From assembly GCA_936432065.2 (NCBI GenBank), contig OW386285.2:37565920-37629919 (forward strand): a stretch of DNA of 64,000 bases, in the 5' to 3' direction. The number at the start of each line of letters is the position of its first letter. The first letter of the stretch is position 1. Shown here one piece after another: positions 1 to 10,829 of the stretch. Position numbers and translations under genes: made by a program. The stretch comes from Rutpela maculata (Eukaryota; Arthropoda; Insecta; Coleoptera; Cerambycidae). The notes below the pieces were generated by a model. The model did no database searches. It was not told where the DNA came from and was given only the letters and a program-made list of their open reading frames with translations.

Positions 1-660
1 AACTACAATGAATAACCTTAAAATGGTTACTTTGATAAGGAAATAAACAGAATATCAGTTTCACAAATAAAGGCGAGCACGAACGATGTCTCCTAACATC
101 AATCCTCCAGAAAGGTAAACACACGATTCGTAATAGCTATCTGTAGAATACGATCACTAAATTGACACGAACAAATCCGGTAAATGTTTAAAACCGCTCA
201 AGACACTCAGCTACGAGATTTCTCTACATTGTCTAATAGCTTTTTACATGTAATAAGAAAACTGAGAGCAAATATAGCTCGTTTTCAACACGGTGTAGTA
301 AGGTCCACTGTGACATTTACCATTCGTCTTAAAATACAACTTATTAAAAAACTTACAGCTTAAATCCTTTATGTCGCCATATTGCTGGTCGGGAATATCA
401 ACCACACTAAACAACCTGTAGAATCATACTTGATTTACATTACATAAAGATATCTTTTTAGGCAAAACCTTATCAGGCAATCTGTATTTCACATCATGAA
501 CTTCTCAAAATACTTCACTAAACATTACACTTAATTTCTGAACTATTTTTATTAATTTTCTGAACCCAAAACATAAAACGCCATTACCTCGATCTTCCCC
601 ATAGCCCATCTCTCTATACCTATCTCCGCCACGATCATCGTAGGCCGTTGTTGCCTAGCA
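1..660. other. AT-rich intergenic sequence, nothing recognised
   Basis: I see no credible coding frame, long inverted repeat or RNA gene here. Composition is AT-rich and of ordinary complexity. Confidence 0.5.
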
Positions 661-669
661 ACATCTTAA

Positions 670-1352
670 CTGAAGACCAGCTACGCACACGCGTTGTTTT
701 GCCGTGTGGTGCCGCAGCGGTACCGCAGCGGCTGCCGCAAAATCAGATACACACTAGGCGGCGAGATGACGCTAGTACGCATTCTGTCGTTAGAGATGGA
801 TATTGTTGTCCGCAAAAAACGTGCAATTTTTGCTTTTCTTGTGTACAAAATGTATATTTGGAAGATAAACAGACGCTATTGGATATATCCATATACTGAC
901 TTACGGCTCACAAGAGGCAGATTTGTTACAACGTTTTTAGATGCGCGTTTTTGGACGCCCAATAATAACCCATGCATTTCTCTTTTTAGTTCTGTCATGG
1001 TAATCCTCCAATGCGGCATTCCAAAGAGTATGCTTTTACACTTCACCAATAAACAATTCTATGTCTAAATCCTCTAAATTACCGCCCATTTCGCTTTTTC
1101 CGGCGACAAAAAACCGCACGTGTGTACCGTTTTATTAAACAACAATGTACTGAGAGCAGTACTTGCGTGTGCGACGCCGCTGCGTTCCCGTGGGGAGTGG
1201 CGGCGATAAATGCACGCATGACGAACGCGCGTTGCCGCAACGTCGCCAGAGGCATTTATTTGCGCCATTTATTTTATAGTATCACAGACCGCAATTGCCG
1301 TACCGCTGCAGCACCGTACGGCAAAACAACGCGTGTGTGTATCGGGCCGAAC
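670..1352. mobile_element. CpG-rich non-autonomous inverted-repeat element
   Basis: The two ends are inverted copies of each other over about 45 bp. The left copy (683-735) contains CACGCGTTGTTTTGCCGT and then GCAGCGGTACCG. The right copy (1297-1341) reads the same in reverse complement with a few substitutions. The interior is unusually rich in CpG and GC for this AT-rich window, with further small inverted motifs around 1190-1255. No transposase frame is visible; the short open frames inside are chance reading of repeat sequence. I could not fix the outer boundaries or a target-site duplication, so the superfamily is unassigned. Confidence 0.6.
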
Positions 1353-1866
1353 CGTTCAAATTAGGGCACGAAAGAATAACGACAGGACATTTTTTAGACT
1401 ACCAGAATTATTAAAAATTCTTCGCGATAAAATAGAAAATCGTACAATTGTCTACTAAATTAATTTTAAAGGGCCAATAAAATCGGGCTGTTACAACATA
1501 TTGACAACCTTCGCTCTTTACCCTATGCAGCTGACACATTTTCTTTTCATTTTTATTACATGAATAAACTATTTATAGTTTTGTAGCTTTGTTGGATTGA
1601 CGCAAAAAAAAATATTTTACCAAATGCGCAGCCTCCCACTCTCTTAATTTGACATCCGATTCTTCGATGAGCAATGAAAAAACAATCTGTACTGAGAAAA
1701 TGAGCTTTGTTGAAATTATGTAATTAGATTTGACGTTACCTCCCAGACTATAATATTATAAAGGGCATTTTTCTTTTTTCGTTTTACTGATAAACTACTG
1801 CCACTGACTAGTTCGGCCTCAGTTCAGATTCAATATTTGCAGCCAATTAGTATATAGTAAATACAG

Positions 1867-4800
1867 TAGGGTGGCCCATCTTTTTCGAAATCGAAATTTT
1901 TTATTTCTCACCCCTGCAAATGGTTCCATTTGAAGAAAAAACAGTCCCCTCAAAATATTATTGAGGCAAATTGAAGGCAAGGGGTGCCGCAGAATGCATT
2001 ATTATGCAATAATAAAAGTAAATGGAATTATTTACATTCTTTGGTTGATGCATTGTTTTTTTTTTAATCAGCAACATTTATCTTTAGAATGACTAATCAA
2101 GTCATACAAATATCAAAGACATTATCTGTTGTGACTATGACATGTGTCATACTACTGTAAATTCGTAGTCTAAGAAAACTAGACTAGAAGTTTTTGAAAT
2201 AAAACTCTCGTTTTATCTTTGTGTATTTTATTATGAAACGTTTTTTTCATACATAGTACCAAATATTATCCTAAATCTACAAGACATATAGTAATAAAAA
2301 CAATATTTTTTGCACTAGGCCAAAGCATGCGACAGGGCTTCTTTTTTTACATTTGGAAACTGTGATTTATAATCATTTACAACTTGGAGTAAAAACTGTT
2401 TTTGGTCTTCATTTTTTGTTAAAATGTCATTATAGTCAGTAATAAGTTTGATTCCTCTCTCAGCGGCATCATTTACAACTTTAATTTTGTTTACAATATT
2501 GAAACATCGGGTATAACTTTCATTTTCCCTCCATGTTGTTGGATCATCTTCCAAAAATTCCATAGACAAACCTAATTTTTGAAAAAACTGTTTAGTGTTC
2601 TCGCATATGAAGTCCTGAATTTCCTTGTTTTCAACGTCAGTAATGTTACTAATCATAAGTCGTTTAATACCCTCTTGATTTGGTGCTTTCCTATTCAAAG
2701 CTTTAACCATTTCTTTTAGTGGTAACTGAAATATCGTCATCAAAGAAAGATAAGCCAACATTTACTGAATTAAGGTACCACAAATGGTTCACTATTTTCC
2801 TACTTGCGGCTTGAGATATTTCTTTGTCAATATTTTGATAATTAATGAGTTCTTTACAAAACTCTAAGTCATGAAGCGGTGCTTTACTAGCAAATGACGC
2901 TGTAAACCAGGCCTTTACATAAACCTTTACAATAAAGAGACATATATCTTCAATACCTATTTTTTCTTTTTTAGTTAGTTGGAACTGATCTTGGAAAAAA
3001 AATATTTTTAGACAGTAAATGGCTTTGGCCATCCAACGTGCATGATGAAATGCCCCTGGTTGATAGAATGTCGTGTGAGTGGGCTCTTCTTCAACAAAAA
3101 GTTTAGAAAGCATTAAAAATTCTTTATAATCATCACGAGGCTGTTGCAAAGTTAAAGCTGCATTTAGAAACTTTACAATTTCGGCTTTAACTGGTTGTAA
3201 AATGTGTTTAATTTTTGATACCTGAAATCCAGTTTTTAGTTTATTTTGATCTATTTTAGGCCAAAATTCCCTAAAACGTTTAAATAGTGGCACATTTGGA
3301 CCAGATGAGGAAGGCATTTTTGTGTCAAACACACTTCTCAAAACCACTTCAAAAATATGATGTCTACAAGGAAAATATAGAATATCTCTTTCTAATTTTT
3401 GTTGCAATAGTGTGGCTGCCCCATTTATATAACCCATATTTGATGCTGTTGTATCACAACACAAAGCTATTACCTTTTCGTTCAAATTCCATTCACAAAG
3501 CACATCATAAACTGCTTCAGTCTGTTCTCTTCCAGTTGAATTGGGCAAAGCTGGTACTCCAAGTAGTTGTTCAATATCTCCACTAGTAACTAAGATAGCA
3601 AGTCTATCTATATTTCCCATTCCAGTGAGAGAAGGTAAAAGTTTTCCATCCCAATGGATGACTGGGGCCGGCAATTCAGAATTACCGAAGGCAGTTTTTA
3701 ATATTCCAGCTCTTTCTTCGCGGATGCGTTGTCTAGAGCGCTGAAGTGTGGTTCTGCTGATGGACAAAGATGTGGTGTCATGTCCTAGTGCTTCTGCTAC
3801 TGCCGTCAAAATATGGACTACATACCTGTCGCTTATTTTGCAAGCATCAAATGCAGCGGTTATTTTTGGTGTGATGATGTTACATGTTCCATACAATCTC
3901 CTCTTTTTTGGCTGTGACGGGCCAGGCTGGTCTTGTAACAACTCTTCTTGGGCTTCGATTATTTCATCTTCATTTTCGTTGGAGTCGGCTGAATTACTAC
4001 TTGATGATGGACAGGTGACTGTTTCCTCTAATCTAGCTTTTTCTTGTTGACTTCGTTGCATTCGTTCGGATAATTTCTGTAATTTCTCCTCAGCTGATTT
4101 TTCTTGAGAAGCAAGTTGGTAATCAATACCATGCATAAATCCAGGACGTCCCTTTTTTCTTTGGTTAATTAAAAACTGCATATCTTCATCTATTTTCATC
4201 AACTCCAATGCATTTGCATGAGAAATGTCAAAAAGCTCGTCCAATTTTTCAACGAAATTTTTTTCTTTATCTCCCGCACTGGCCCTTTTAGCCGATTTTT
4301 ATACTTGTACTCTGCATAAAGTTTATCTAGTTGTTTAACACAATGAAAATCCTGACGTGTCGGAATGCGAGCTTTATCCCAAAAAACTGACACCTCTTTT
4401 ATTGTTAATTTAGCACTTTCATGTACACTTAGCTTCACTTCACGAATGTTATAAAAGAGCACTTGTAATACTTGTCTATTAGACGGCAATTTATTGCCAA
4501 TGATTTGTGACGAATAGTGTCCAACTAAGTAAATAAAAGTATCCTTTCGTAAGGATCTAACGTCAGCCATCGTTAAATGTTTTTTCAAAAAGGAACGTAT
4601 GCTAGAACTTATAATGTCACCACTGTAAAACACAATTGCAAACTGACATAAAAACCTACCGTAGGTGCATTATATTTCCAAACTTCCAAAACAAATAATT
4701 TCTAGGAAATAATTACACCAATAAAACATTATGAGAAAAGAGGTAGATATTTGTATTTTAAGTAAAATTTAAGTGTATTACCGTAATAAAATCTTATCTA

Positions 4801-4953
4801 CAAATTTCTACCTGAATGCGGCACGGGTTACCGTTCACCGAATTATCTGAAACTTTGATATAAATTATTCCTAGTAGAATAGTATATTTTCGTGGGGTGA
4901 GACTTAAGAAATACGCAAAAAAAATTCACCCTCTATAGAGATGGGCCACCCTA
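1867..4953 (-). mobile_element. hAT-superfamily DNA transposon with 8-bp target duplication
   Basis: The element begins TAGGGTGGCCCATCT at 1867 and ends with the reverse complement AGATGGGCCACCCTA at 4953, a 15-bp terminal inverted repeat. It is flanked by a perfect 8-bp direct duplication AAATACAG (1859-1866 and 4954-4961). An 8-bp duplication is the hallmark of hAT transposition. The transposase gene occupies the minus strand inside (see 2315-4633). Length about 3.1 kb is normal for an autonomous hAT. The intact ends and duplication suggest a fairly recent insertion, but the gene is frameshifted, so it is no longer autonomous. Confidence 0.9.
2315..4633 (-). pseudogene. hAT transposase, broken by two frameshifts
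   Basis: Three overlapping minus-strand frames (4633-4199, 4244-2703, 2761-2315) read as one protein of roughly 760 residues. The N-terminal part precedes a Glu/Lys-rich segment with a Ser/Asp/Glu linker and a basic PKKRR stretch. The central part has features expected of a hAT RNase H-like core: an Asp in VIHWDGK, an Asp in CCDTTASNMG, and a CxxH-type CRHH motif, followed by an ARWM segment. The last frame carries the C-terminal region (NDAAERGIKL). The first break lies near 4290-4310 and the second near 2710, each at an A-run and consistent with a single-base indel. A start at Met 4633 or a downstream Met is possible. Assignment to hAT rests mainly on the element's ends and 8-bp duplication; the exact family is unknown to me. 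Confidence 0.75.
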
Positions 4954-5140
4954 AAATACAGTAAAGTAAAAATTAAAAATTATTAAGATATTATTGACCT
5001 GTACGAAAATGTACGTTTAATAATACAGGTTAAGAATATAAGGACTTATCTGATCTTTGTTCTTAGTCGGGTTTGTTTCGCTTCACTTTATTTATTTATT
5101 TATTTATCGAACAATATCCAAACATGTGGGTAGACTTCGT

Positions 5141-6484
5141 TATAGGCCGGGAGCTTTGAGCCTTGAACTCTGACAACATGTAAAATGGATTGCTCTTATA
5201 TAAGTTAGCAATGAATGGACTGTCAGCTGGTTGGGCAGCCGTGGAGGTGGCTATCAAAGGACTGAAAACAAAAAAAAATTGAGAAAAAATCATCCGGCGA
5301 ATGCTGAAACTTATGTGAGGGGAAGATTATGTTATATGATGAAAGTAGAACAGAGTCAGCTGGACGGGGGGGCGGTGGATTTAGCGTCAGCTGATCGATC
5401 AAACATGTCCAAAAAAGTTAAAATTATTCGGCGAACTTTAACATTTGAGAATAACGAAAAGCATAGTCAGCTGCAAGAATATGGGTGGAAAATTCGTCAG
5501 CTGGTACAGTAAAAGTGCTGAGTGTTGACTCACCTGAGAGGCAGCGTACACCACCTTTTATGAATCAGCTGATGACTTTTCCACCAACATATTTGCAGCT
5601 GACTGTATTTATCGTTAGTATGAATATTGTCATATATCCGAATTTCAAAGTTCGCCATAAAGACTTAATTAGTAATACCGATATTTATAACTTAAAGTTA
5701 AAAACCGTGCGTGTGGCATTTAGATTTAGAATTTTCTTAGATGCGAGTGACAAAGAGGAAAATGATCTTTCACCCACTGAGCATCAAGAGAGTGATGAGT
5801 CGGATGAAGATGAGAATGAGGAAGATCTGTTATCGAAAACCGAATAAATTTATTTTTTTTTTTAAATAAATTTTCTGAGCAGATTATTCTGTATAATTTT
5901 GAAATGTACGAATGTATTAATTTGAATTTTCATAAAATAATATATATTAATAATAAATTGAATATTTATTCAAATAAAACAAATAAAAAAAAATCGGGAA
6001 TGCCGCACGCACACTCTCTAACAGTACGATATCAATATCGATATTACTATTTAAATCTTTATAGCGAACTTTGAAATATTTAATCACTTTTACTGTACCA
6101 GCTGACGACTTTTCCACCCACATACTTGCAGCTGCAGCGTTTTTCGTGAATCTCAGTATAAATATTATCTTATACCCGAATTTTAAGGTTCGCCGAAAAA
6201 TTTTAATTTTTTTGGACCTGTTTGATCGATCAGCTGACGCTAAATCCACCACCTCTCGTCCAGCTGACTATGTTCTTCTTTCATCATATAATATAAGTTT
6301 CAGCATTCGCTGGATAATTTTTTTCTCAATTTTTTTTGCGTGTTTTCAACCCTTCGACAATCATCCCCACCGCTACCCATCAGCTGACGATCCATTCAAT
6401 GCTAACTTATATAAAAACAATCCATTTTACATATTATCAAAATTCGCCTGATAGTCATATTATACACGGGCTCCTGGCCTATTA
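5141..6484. mobile_element. Foldback-type element with ~370-bp inverted arms and repeated CAGCTG
   Basis: The left arm (about 5141-5520) is repeated in inverted orientation at about 6070-6484, starting from ATAGGCC(G/A)GGAGC at each tip. A second inverted match links about 5640-5720 with 6003-6070, and 5565-5645 resembles 6095-6180 in direct orientation, so the structure is compound. The palindrome CAGCTG occurs about a dozen times across the arms, an unusual subterminal density. If TAGGCC is the tip, TTA flanks both sides, which would fit the 3-bp duplication of PIF/Harbinger elements; that is tentative. Open frames inside, including one with an acidic tail (5485-5847), span the repeat arms and have no recognisable domain. 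Confidence 0.7.
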
Positions 6485-6489
6485 TTGGG

Positions 6490-7970
6490 ATTCACCATAT
6501 CTAGACCTGTTTTAAAATCACTATTATACAAAATTTTTTGTATATGCTATTTGTTATTTGCCACATGTTGGACTCACTTGAGTGCTGAGGGTTGAATTGC
6601 ACTGGTCGATCCTGTTTTATGGTCATGCGTGTTGTTCATTTGCAGATAACTGAGCGGTGCTATTAAATAACTCTTTATTAGTTATTTTAAGATAGTAGTT
6701 CTATTTCAACTTCGTTCTCTTCTATTAACACACCGATTTACGCGTACTTTTTTGGGCTACAATTCACTTAAGCTTTATCAAATTCAACGGAGTTTTACCC
6801 AGTATTTTTGCGTTTTACGTGGGAGCGTTTCTGTCGCACATCCGTTCAGTCGACCTGTCCCTTTGAAACTCTCAAGGCATACGCGATATTTTTGAACTTT
6901 AAATCGTCTTCTGTGATTGCTCCACAACTGCTGAATAATGAAATTAATCTCTTGTGATTGATTCTAGCCTATGGAGTGATGAATTATTACCCATGGCTGT
7001 GAGTAGTGTGCTCCATTACTTCAAAAATGCATCTATAATAAGTGAATTATTCAATAGTTGTACAAAAATTATTTTATTAGATAAAGCGATAAATGCATCT
7101 GTATTAGAACTGTAACAGAAAATCACAACAAAATTATGTAATACGTAATAAACTTATTCATAAAATCAGTTCCTCATACTCCATTGAGATGGTAGAACGA
7201 AAATTAAGTAAAATTAATTAATATTTATATAACCCCATTACACATCCATTATTGGCGGTTTTTTATTGTTCGGTGCAAAACGATAACATTTTAATGCTGG
7301 CATAATTTAATACTACCTTTCTATTTCATAGATGAAAACCGTACAACACAGCGGTCGTCCTTTCACTGGTTGAAACTAAAAAAAAAACGAAGAATATAAT
7401 GAATGTAGCAACTGAAGAATATTTTGTCTAAAATTTGGACTGGTCAATTTCTGGCACCAAGGCGTGACTTGTTTCGAAATATATACTTGAGTTATTTTTT
7501 ATAATAACATAGATCGCATTGATAAATTATTTCCTAGATAATTCGTTCACATACATTGTTATTATATCAATTCAATAAAGAGCACCATGAAAACAAAGGA
7601 CTTTGTAACAGAGTAATTATTATGATTAGAAACTTCGTTAAAATGAAAGGTAATAATGTATAAGCACCTTCTGTAAATAAATAATTAGACATAAAATTAA
7701 TTTTCTGTGTATAAGGAATAACATCAAATGCAACATTTAGTAAGTAAGACTGTTTATGACATTTTACTAATGTTAGACTTGTATGCGTGACCAATGGGTT
7801 ATACGGTATTCCTGTTTAAATTCTTTAGTCATATTGTCATCTTTGTCACTGATAAATTGTCACATTGTTATATCGTATGTGATATCATTAGTGCTTAGAA
7901 TTTTATGAGCAAAATTTTTTCGATAGCGTGATTGCCTAGTAATAAAGAGAGTGAAAACTGACAATTAAAT
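6490..7970. other. AT-rich sequence, nothing recognised
   Basis: No coding, repeat or RNA signature could be supported in this stretch. Confidence 0.4.
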
Positions 7971-7974
7971 ATGT

Positions 7975-8012
7975 GATTAAATCCCTAGGTCTTTAGCGTT
8001 AGGGATTTAATC
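7975..8012. repeat. Short perfect palindrome
   Basis: GATTAAATCCCT is followed after 14 bases by its exact reverse complement, giving a 12-bp stem. No other feature is attached to it. Confidence 0.6.
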
Positions 8013-8812
8013 TTTGATAATAAACCGTTCAATTTACACAAATTATGTTACTTTTGGCAACTTAACTCGAGAAAAATCTATAGACACAATTTAAAAACGC
8101 GAGTAATATTTGGGGAGAATAGTTCACGAGTATGTTAATTAAATATATAACACATATCTTTGATGTTAAGTTTTGCCGTTAAATATCTGCGGATTCTTTT
8201 TTGACATTTTCTGGTGTTTTTACCGATCTTTTATTGTTTCAATTACATTAATGTTACATGAATATGTATTTCCAAAGCCACCCATCTAGTAAAAAAAAAT
8301 CCATAACAAGCGTTATCCATCTAGTCCTTTATTCTCCCTTTAACCCTTCGTTTATGGTAACATTCATTCCTCATTTTCTGTTCTGCCCTCTCTCTATGCC
8401 TTTGTGTCATTGTTTTCAAGTTATTTTTCCTGATTTATAACCAAGTTCCATATTTGGTAACATTTTAAACCATAAACTAGAGGGGCTTGGCATCCGCTCC
8501 CTTCAGTAACCACCATTTTGTGCTGCGGGTTTGGTTCTTTTTCACGTATCAGCATATCAATATTTTAAACATCTAATACTGAGTTTTACTGTATATTTCT
8601 TGAAAATGTATCTGTTAACACCTCTTTTCTTTACTGTCTCGCGAAAGGAGTTTAAAATTTTATTTGTTCAAGTAGACCAGATTCCGTACAGTCCTGCCCT
8701 TCAAATGACACGGCGCGTATCTTATATCAAACTGTGAAAAATACAAATTTTGAATACAAGTGTAATAATACAGTAAAAGTCGACCTTCTCTATAGGGGGT
8801 GCTCACAAATAA

Positions 8813-9507
8813 TTCCCGGCAAGGATGGAGGGGTGTCTCCCGAGTATCCGACCAAAAGATCACAGTCCACACCCCTTGTAGGGTGTTGCAATAGGGGTTG
8901 CAATAGGGGTGGTCTCTTATATTTTGTTTTTTTTGAAATTTTCCAGATTGTACATAGTAATATTCTCTACAACTTGGCCTAATAAAATTTTCTTGTAACA
9001 TTGATTTTTGACGGTCCAGCGCCCATTATATGGGAAAACAATCACCATATTAATTTACTATGGTTCAGGAAACATACAAACAAAAGACGGAATAGCTGGT
9101 TTTTGCAGGGTTGATTGAGAGCTGTCTCCTGAGTCTTCAACAAAAAAAAAAAAAAAAAAAATTGGTTGCAGATTCAGGAGACAGTTCTCAATCAACCCTG
9201 CAAAAACCAGCTATTCAGCCTTTTGTTTGTATGTTTCCTGAGCCATAGTAAATAAATATTGTGAATGTTTTCCCATATAATGGGCGCTGAACCGTCAAAA
9301 ATCAAAGTTACAAAAAAATTTTATTAGGCAGAGTTGTAGAGAATATTACTATGTACAAGCTGGAAAAAGAAAATTCCAAAAAAAAAACAGAAAATAAGAA
9401 ACCACCCCTATTGCAACACCCTACAAGGGGTGTGGACTGTGACTTTTTGGTCGGATACTCGGGAGACACCTCTCCATCGACCCTGAAAAAATCAGCTTAC
9501 CGGGAGA
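8813..9507. repeat. Near-perfect 0.7 kb hairpin (inverted repeat, ~330-bp arms)
   Basis: The sequence 8814-9139 returns as its reverse complement at about 9173-9507 with few differences. The two arms meet over a short A-rich spacer (9140-9172, including a run of about 19 A). The tips read TTCCCGG and CCGGGAG; the right arm carries an extra ~17 bases near its tip. Transcribed in either direction this would fold into a long double-stranded RNA. It may be a foldback MITE or a head-to-head inverted duplication. No transposase and no confident target duplication are visible. Confidence 0.85.
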
Positions 9508-9543
9508 AATTTTTTTGAAAAATGATATCTTTATTGGACTATA

Positions 9544-9833
9544 ATGCAACAGAAACGGAAGAGCAGGCATTTATTTGTTTTAAAACTATGCTCTAAATAT
9601 AGTAACACTACAAGAAAATACATTAGTTGCAGAGAAAATAATGACGTTGCAAGTGCCAATAAATGCAAAATGGCCATTGTAATAAATCAATATACACTTG
9701 AACGAATTGCAGGAAGTATTGCTCACTTGAAATAATTCAGATGTTTGCACAACACTCATCTCTTGAGTTCTTTACTATATGAAAGTAGCCCAGACAATAT
9801 TGTATGTTAACTGCCCTTCCGCTTCTGTTGCAT
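9544..9833. mobile_element. Small TA-flanked MITE (Tc1/mariner-like)
   Basis: The element opens with ATGCAACAGAAACGGAAGAG and closes with the near-exact reverse complement (CTTCCGCTTCTGTTGCAT). It is flanked on both sides by TA (9542-9543 and 9834-9835), the target duplication of Tc1/mariner-type transposition. At 290 bp it cannot encode a transposase; the 63-codon frame inside is coincidental. Confidence 0.65.
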
Positions 9834-9844
9834 TACATTTAAAA

Positions 9845-9960
9845 TAGTAGAGTCAATCCCACCAATTACCCTTAATTACCTCCGTTAATTAGCCCCCCCT
9901 CACTAATCACCCCCAGCTAATTGCACCATCACTAATTACCTCCAAGCCCCGCCCCCATCG
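9845..9960. repeat. Low-complexity C/A/T-rich tract with AATTACC repeats
   Basis: Variants of (T)AATTACC and CTAATCACC recur irregularly, giving strong strand asymmetry (almost no G on the plus strand). It directly precedes the ribozyme-bearing repeat. Confidence 0.5.
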
Positions 9961-9990
9961 TTACGTCTTAGAAACGTTCATCATCATCTG

Positions 9991-10062
9991 CACACCACTT
10001 GCAGTTTCGACTGCAGTTTCGAGCTGTTGGCTCTCGTCAGTACAAGGTAGGTCTGGAATGGT
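9991..10062 (-). ncRNA. Second hammerhead motif (copy 1), 3' side altered
   Basis: The minus strand again has CUGACGA (10040-10034), stem II GAGC/GCUC with loop CAACA, GAAA (10020-10017) and the palindromic stem III. Stem II differs from copy 2 by A-U in place of G-U, so pairing is kept. The 5' strand of stem I reads CUUGUA, the exact complement of copy 2's UACAAG. After the GUC triplet a near-duplication of GAAACUGCAGUC interrupts the partner strand, and the distal stem I partner is missing because the repeat is truncated here. Self-cleavage of this copy alone is doubtful. Confidence 0.65.
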
Positions 10063-10466
10063 TGTAACGAGACATTTGATCATTCTTGGTACATGACGAG
10101 ATTTATAAAACCACGACATGCAACAAAAATCGTAGGCTCCATCTAGTGGCCGATGTCTATAGCAATCGAAGTAGCAGTAGCCCTGACATGGGCATAGTTA
10201 GTAGGTATGCTTTTAGAGGGCAGAATATTTACTAACGTAATATTTTGTCGAACTCCTCTATACATTCCTTAAATATATAAGGAATAAAACCAGACTGCAA
10301 CCAACAGCTATTCTCTGGACCAATGCCTCGCCGAGTGCTGAATTACAAATTGCAAGCCTGGTGCGTTAAGTTCAATAACAGTGTACTGCCACAAAACGCT
10401 AAAAGCTTCGATTGCAATAAACGCTAGCCGAAAGACTTATTCCTACTCAAAAGAGCTCTCGTGCTA

Positions 10467-10540
10467 GCCACTCCACACCACTTGTAGACTGCAGTTTCGA
10501 GCTGTTGGCCCTCGTCAGTGCAAGGTAGGTCTGGAATGGC
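10467..10540 (-). ncRNA. Type I hammerhead self-cleaving ribozyme (copy 2)
   Basis: On the minus strand the conserved core is complete: CUGACGA (10518-10512), stem II GGGC/GCUC closing loop CAACA, then GAAA (10498-10495), a very short stem III made of the palindrome ACUGCAGU, and the cleavage triplet GUC with predicted cleavage between 10487 and 10486. Stem I has two parts. Proximal CUUGCA (10524-10519) faces UACAAG (10486-10481) with one C-A mismatch. Distal GCCAUUCC (10540-10533) pairs fully with GGAGUGGC (10474-10467). An internal loop of 8 and 6 nt lies between them, where type I hammerheads make the loop contact that speeds cleavage. The palindromic stem III would favour cleavage as a dimer, as in newt and cave-cricket satellites. 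Confidence 0.85.
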
Positions 10541-10829
10541 TGTAACGAGACATTTGATCATTCTTGGTAAATGACGAGATTTATAAAACCACGACATGCA
10601 ACAAAAATCGTAGGCTCCATCTAGCGGCCGATGTCTATAGCAATCGAAGTAGCAGTGGCCCTGACATGGGCATAGTTAGTAGGTATGCTTTGAGGGCAGA
10701 ATATTTACTAGCGTAATATTTTGTCGAACTCTTCTATACATTTCCTTAAATATATAAGTAATAAAACCAGACTGCAACCAACAGCTATTCTCCAGACTAA
10801 TGCCCCGCCGAGCGCTGAATTACAACTCT

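Larger units (their letters stand above)
9986..10826 (-). repeat. Two tandem copies of a 478-bp hammerhead-bearing repeat
   Basis: The segment about 9990-10348 repeats at 10472-10826 with roughly 95% identity at a period of 478 bp (for example GAGCTGTTGG at 10021 and 10499). A 120-bp stretch (10349-10470) completes the first unit; the second copy stops at CTGAATTACAA without it. Each copy carries a hammerhead core on the minus strand. Reading the minus strand, cleavage at equivalent positions of both motifs would release an RNA of about 478 nt. The design resembles ribozyme satellites, pLTR tandems of Penelope-like elements, and small retrozymes. I see no reverse transcriptase frame attached, so this would be non-autonomous. 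Confidence 0.85.

Noticed and set aside
5231..5847. Overlapping frames with an acidic Ser/Asp/Glu tail as a real gene
   Set aside because: They run across the arms of the foldback element and have no domain. The acidic end is low-complexity sequence.
9544..9735. 63-codon frame starting exactly at the MITE tip
   Set aside because: The ATG belongs to the inverted terminal repeat. The frame has no domain and the element is too small to be coding.
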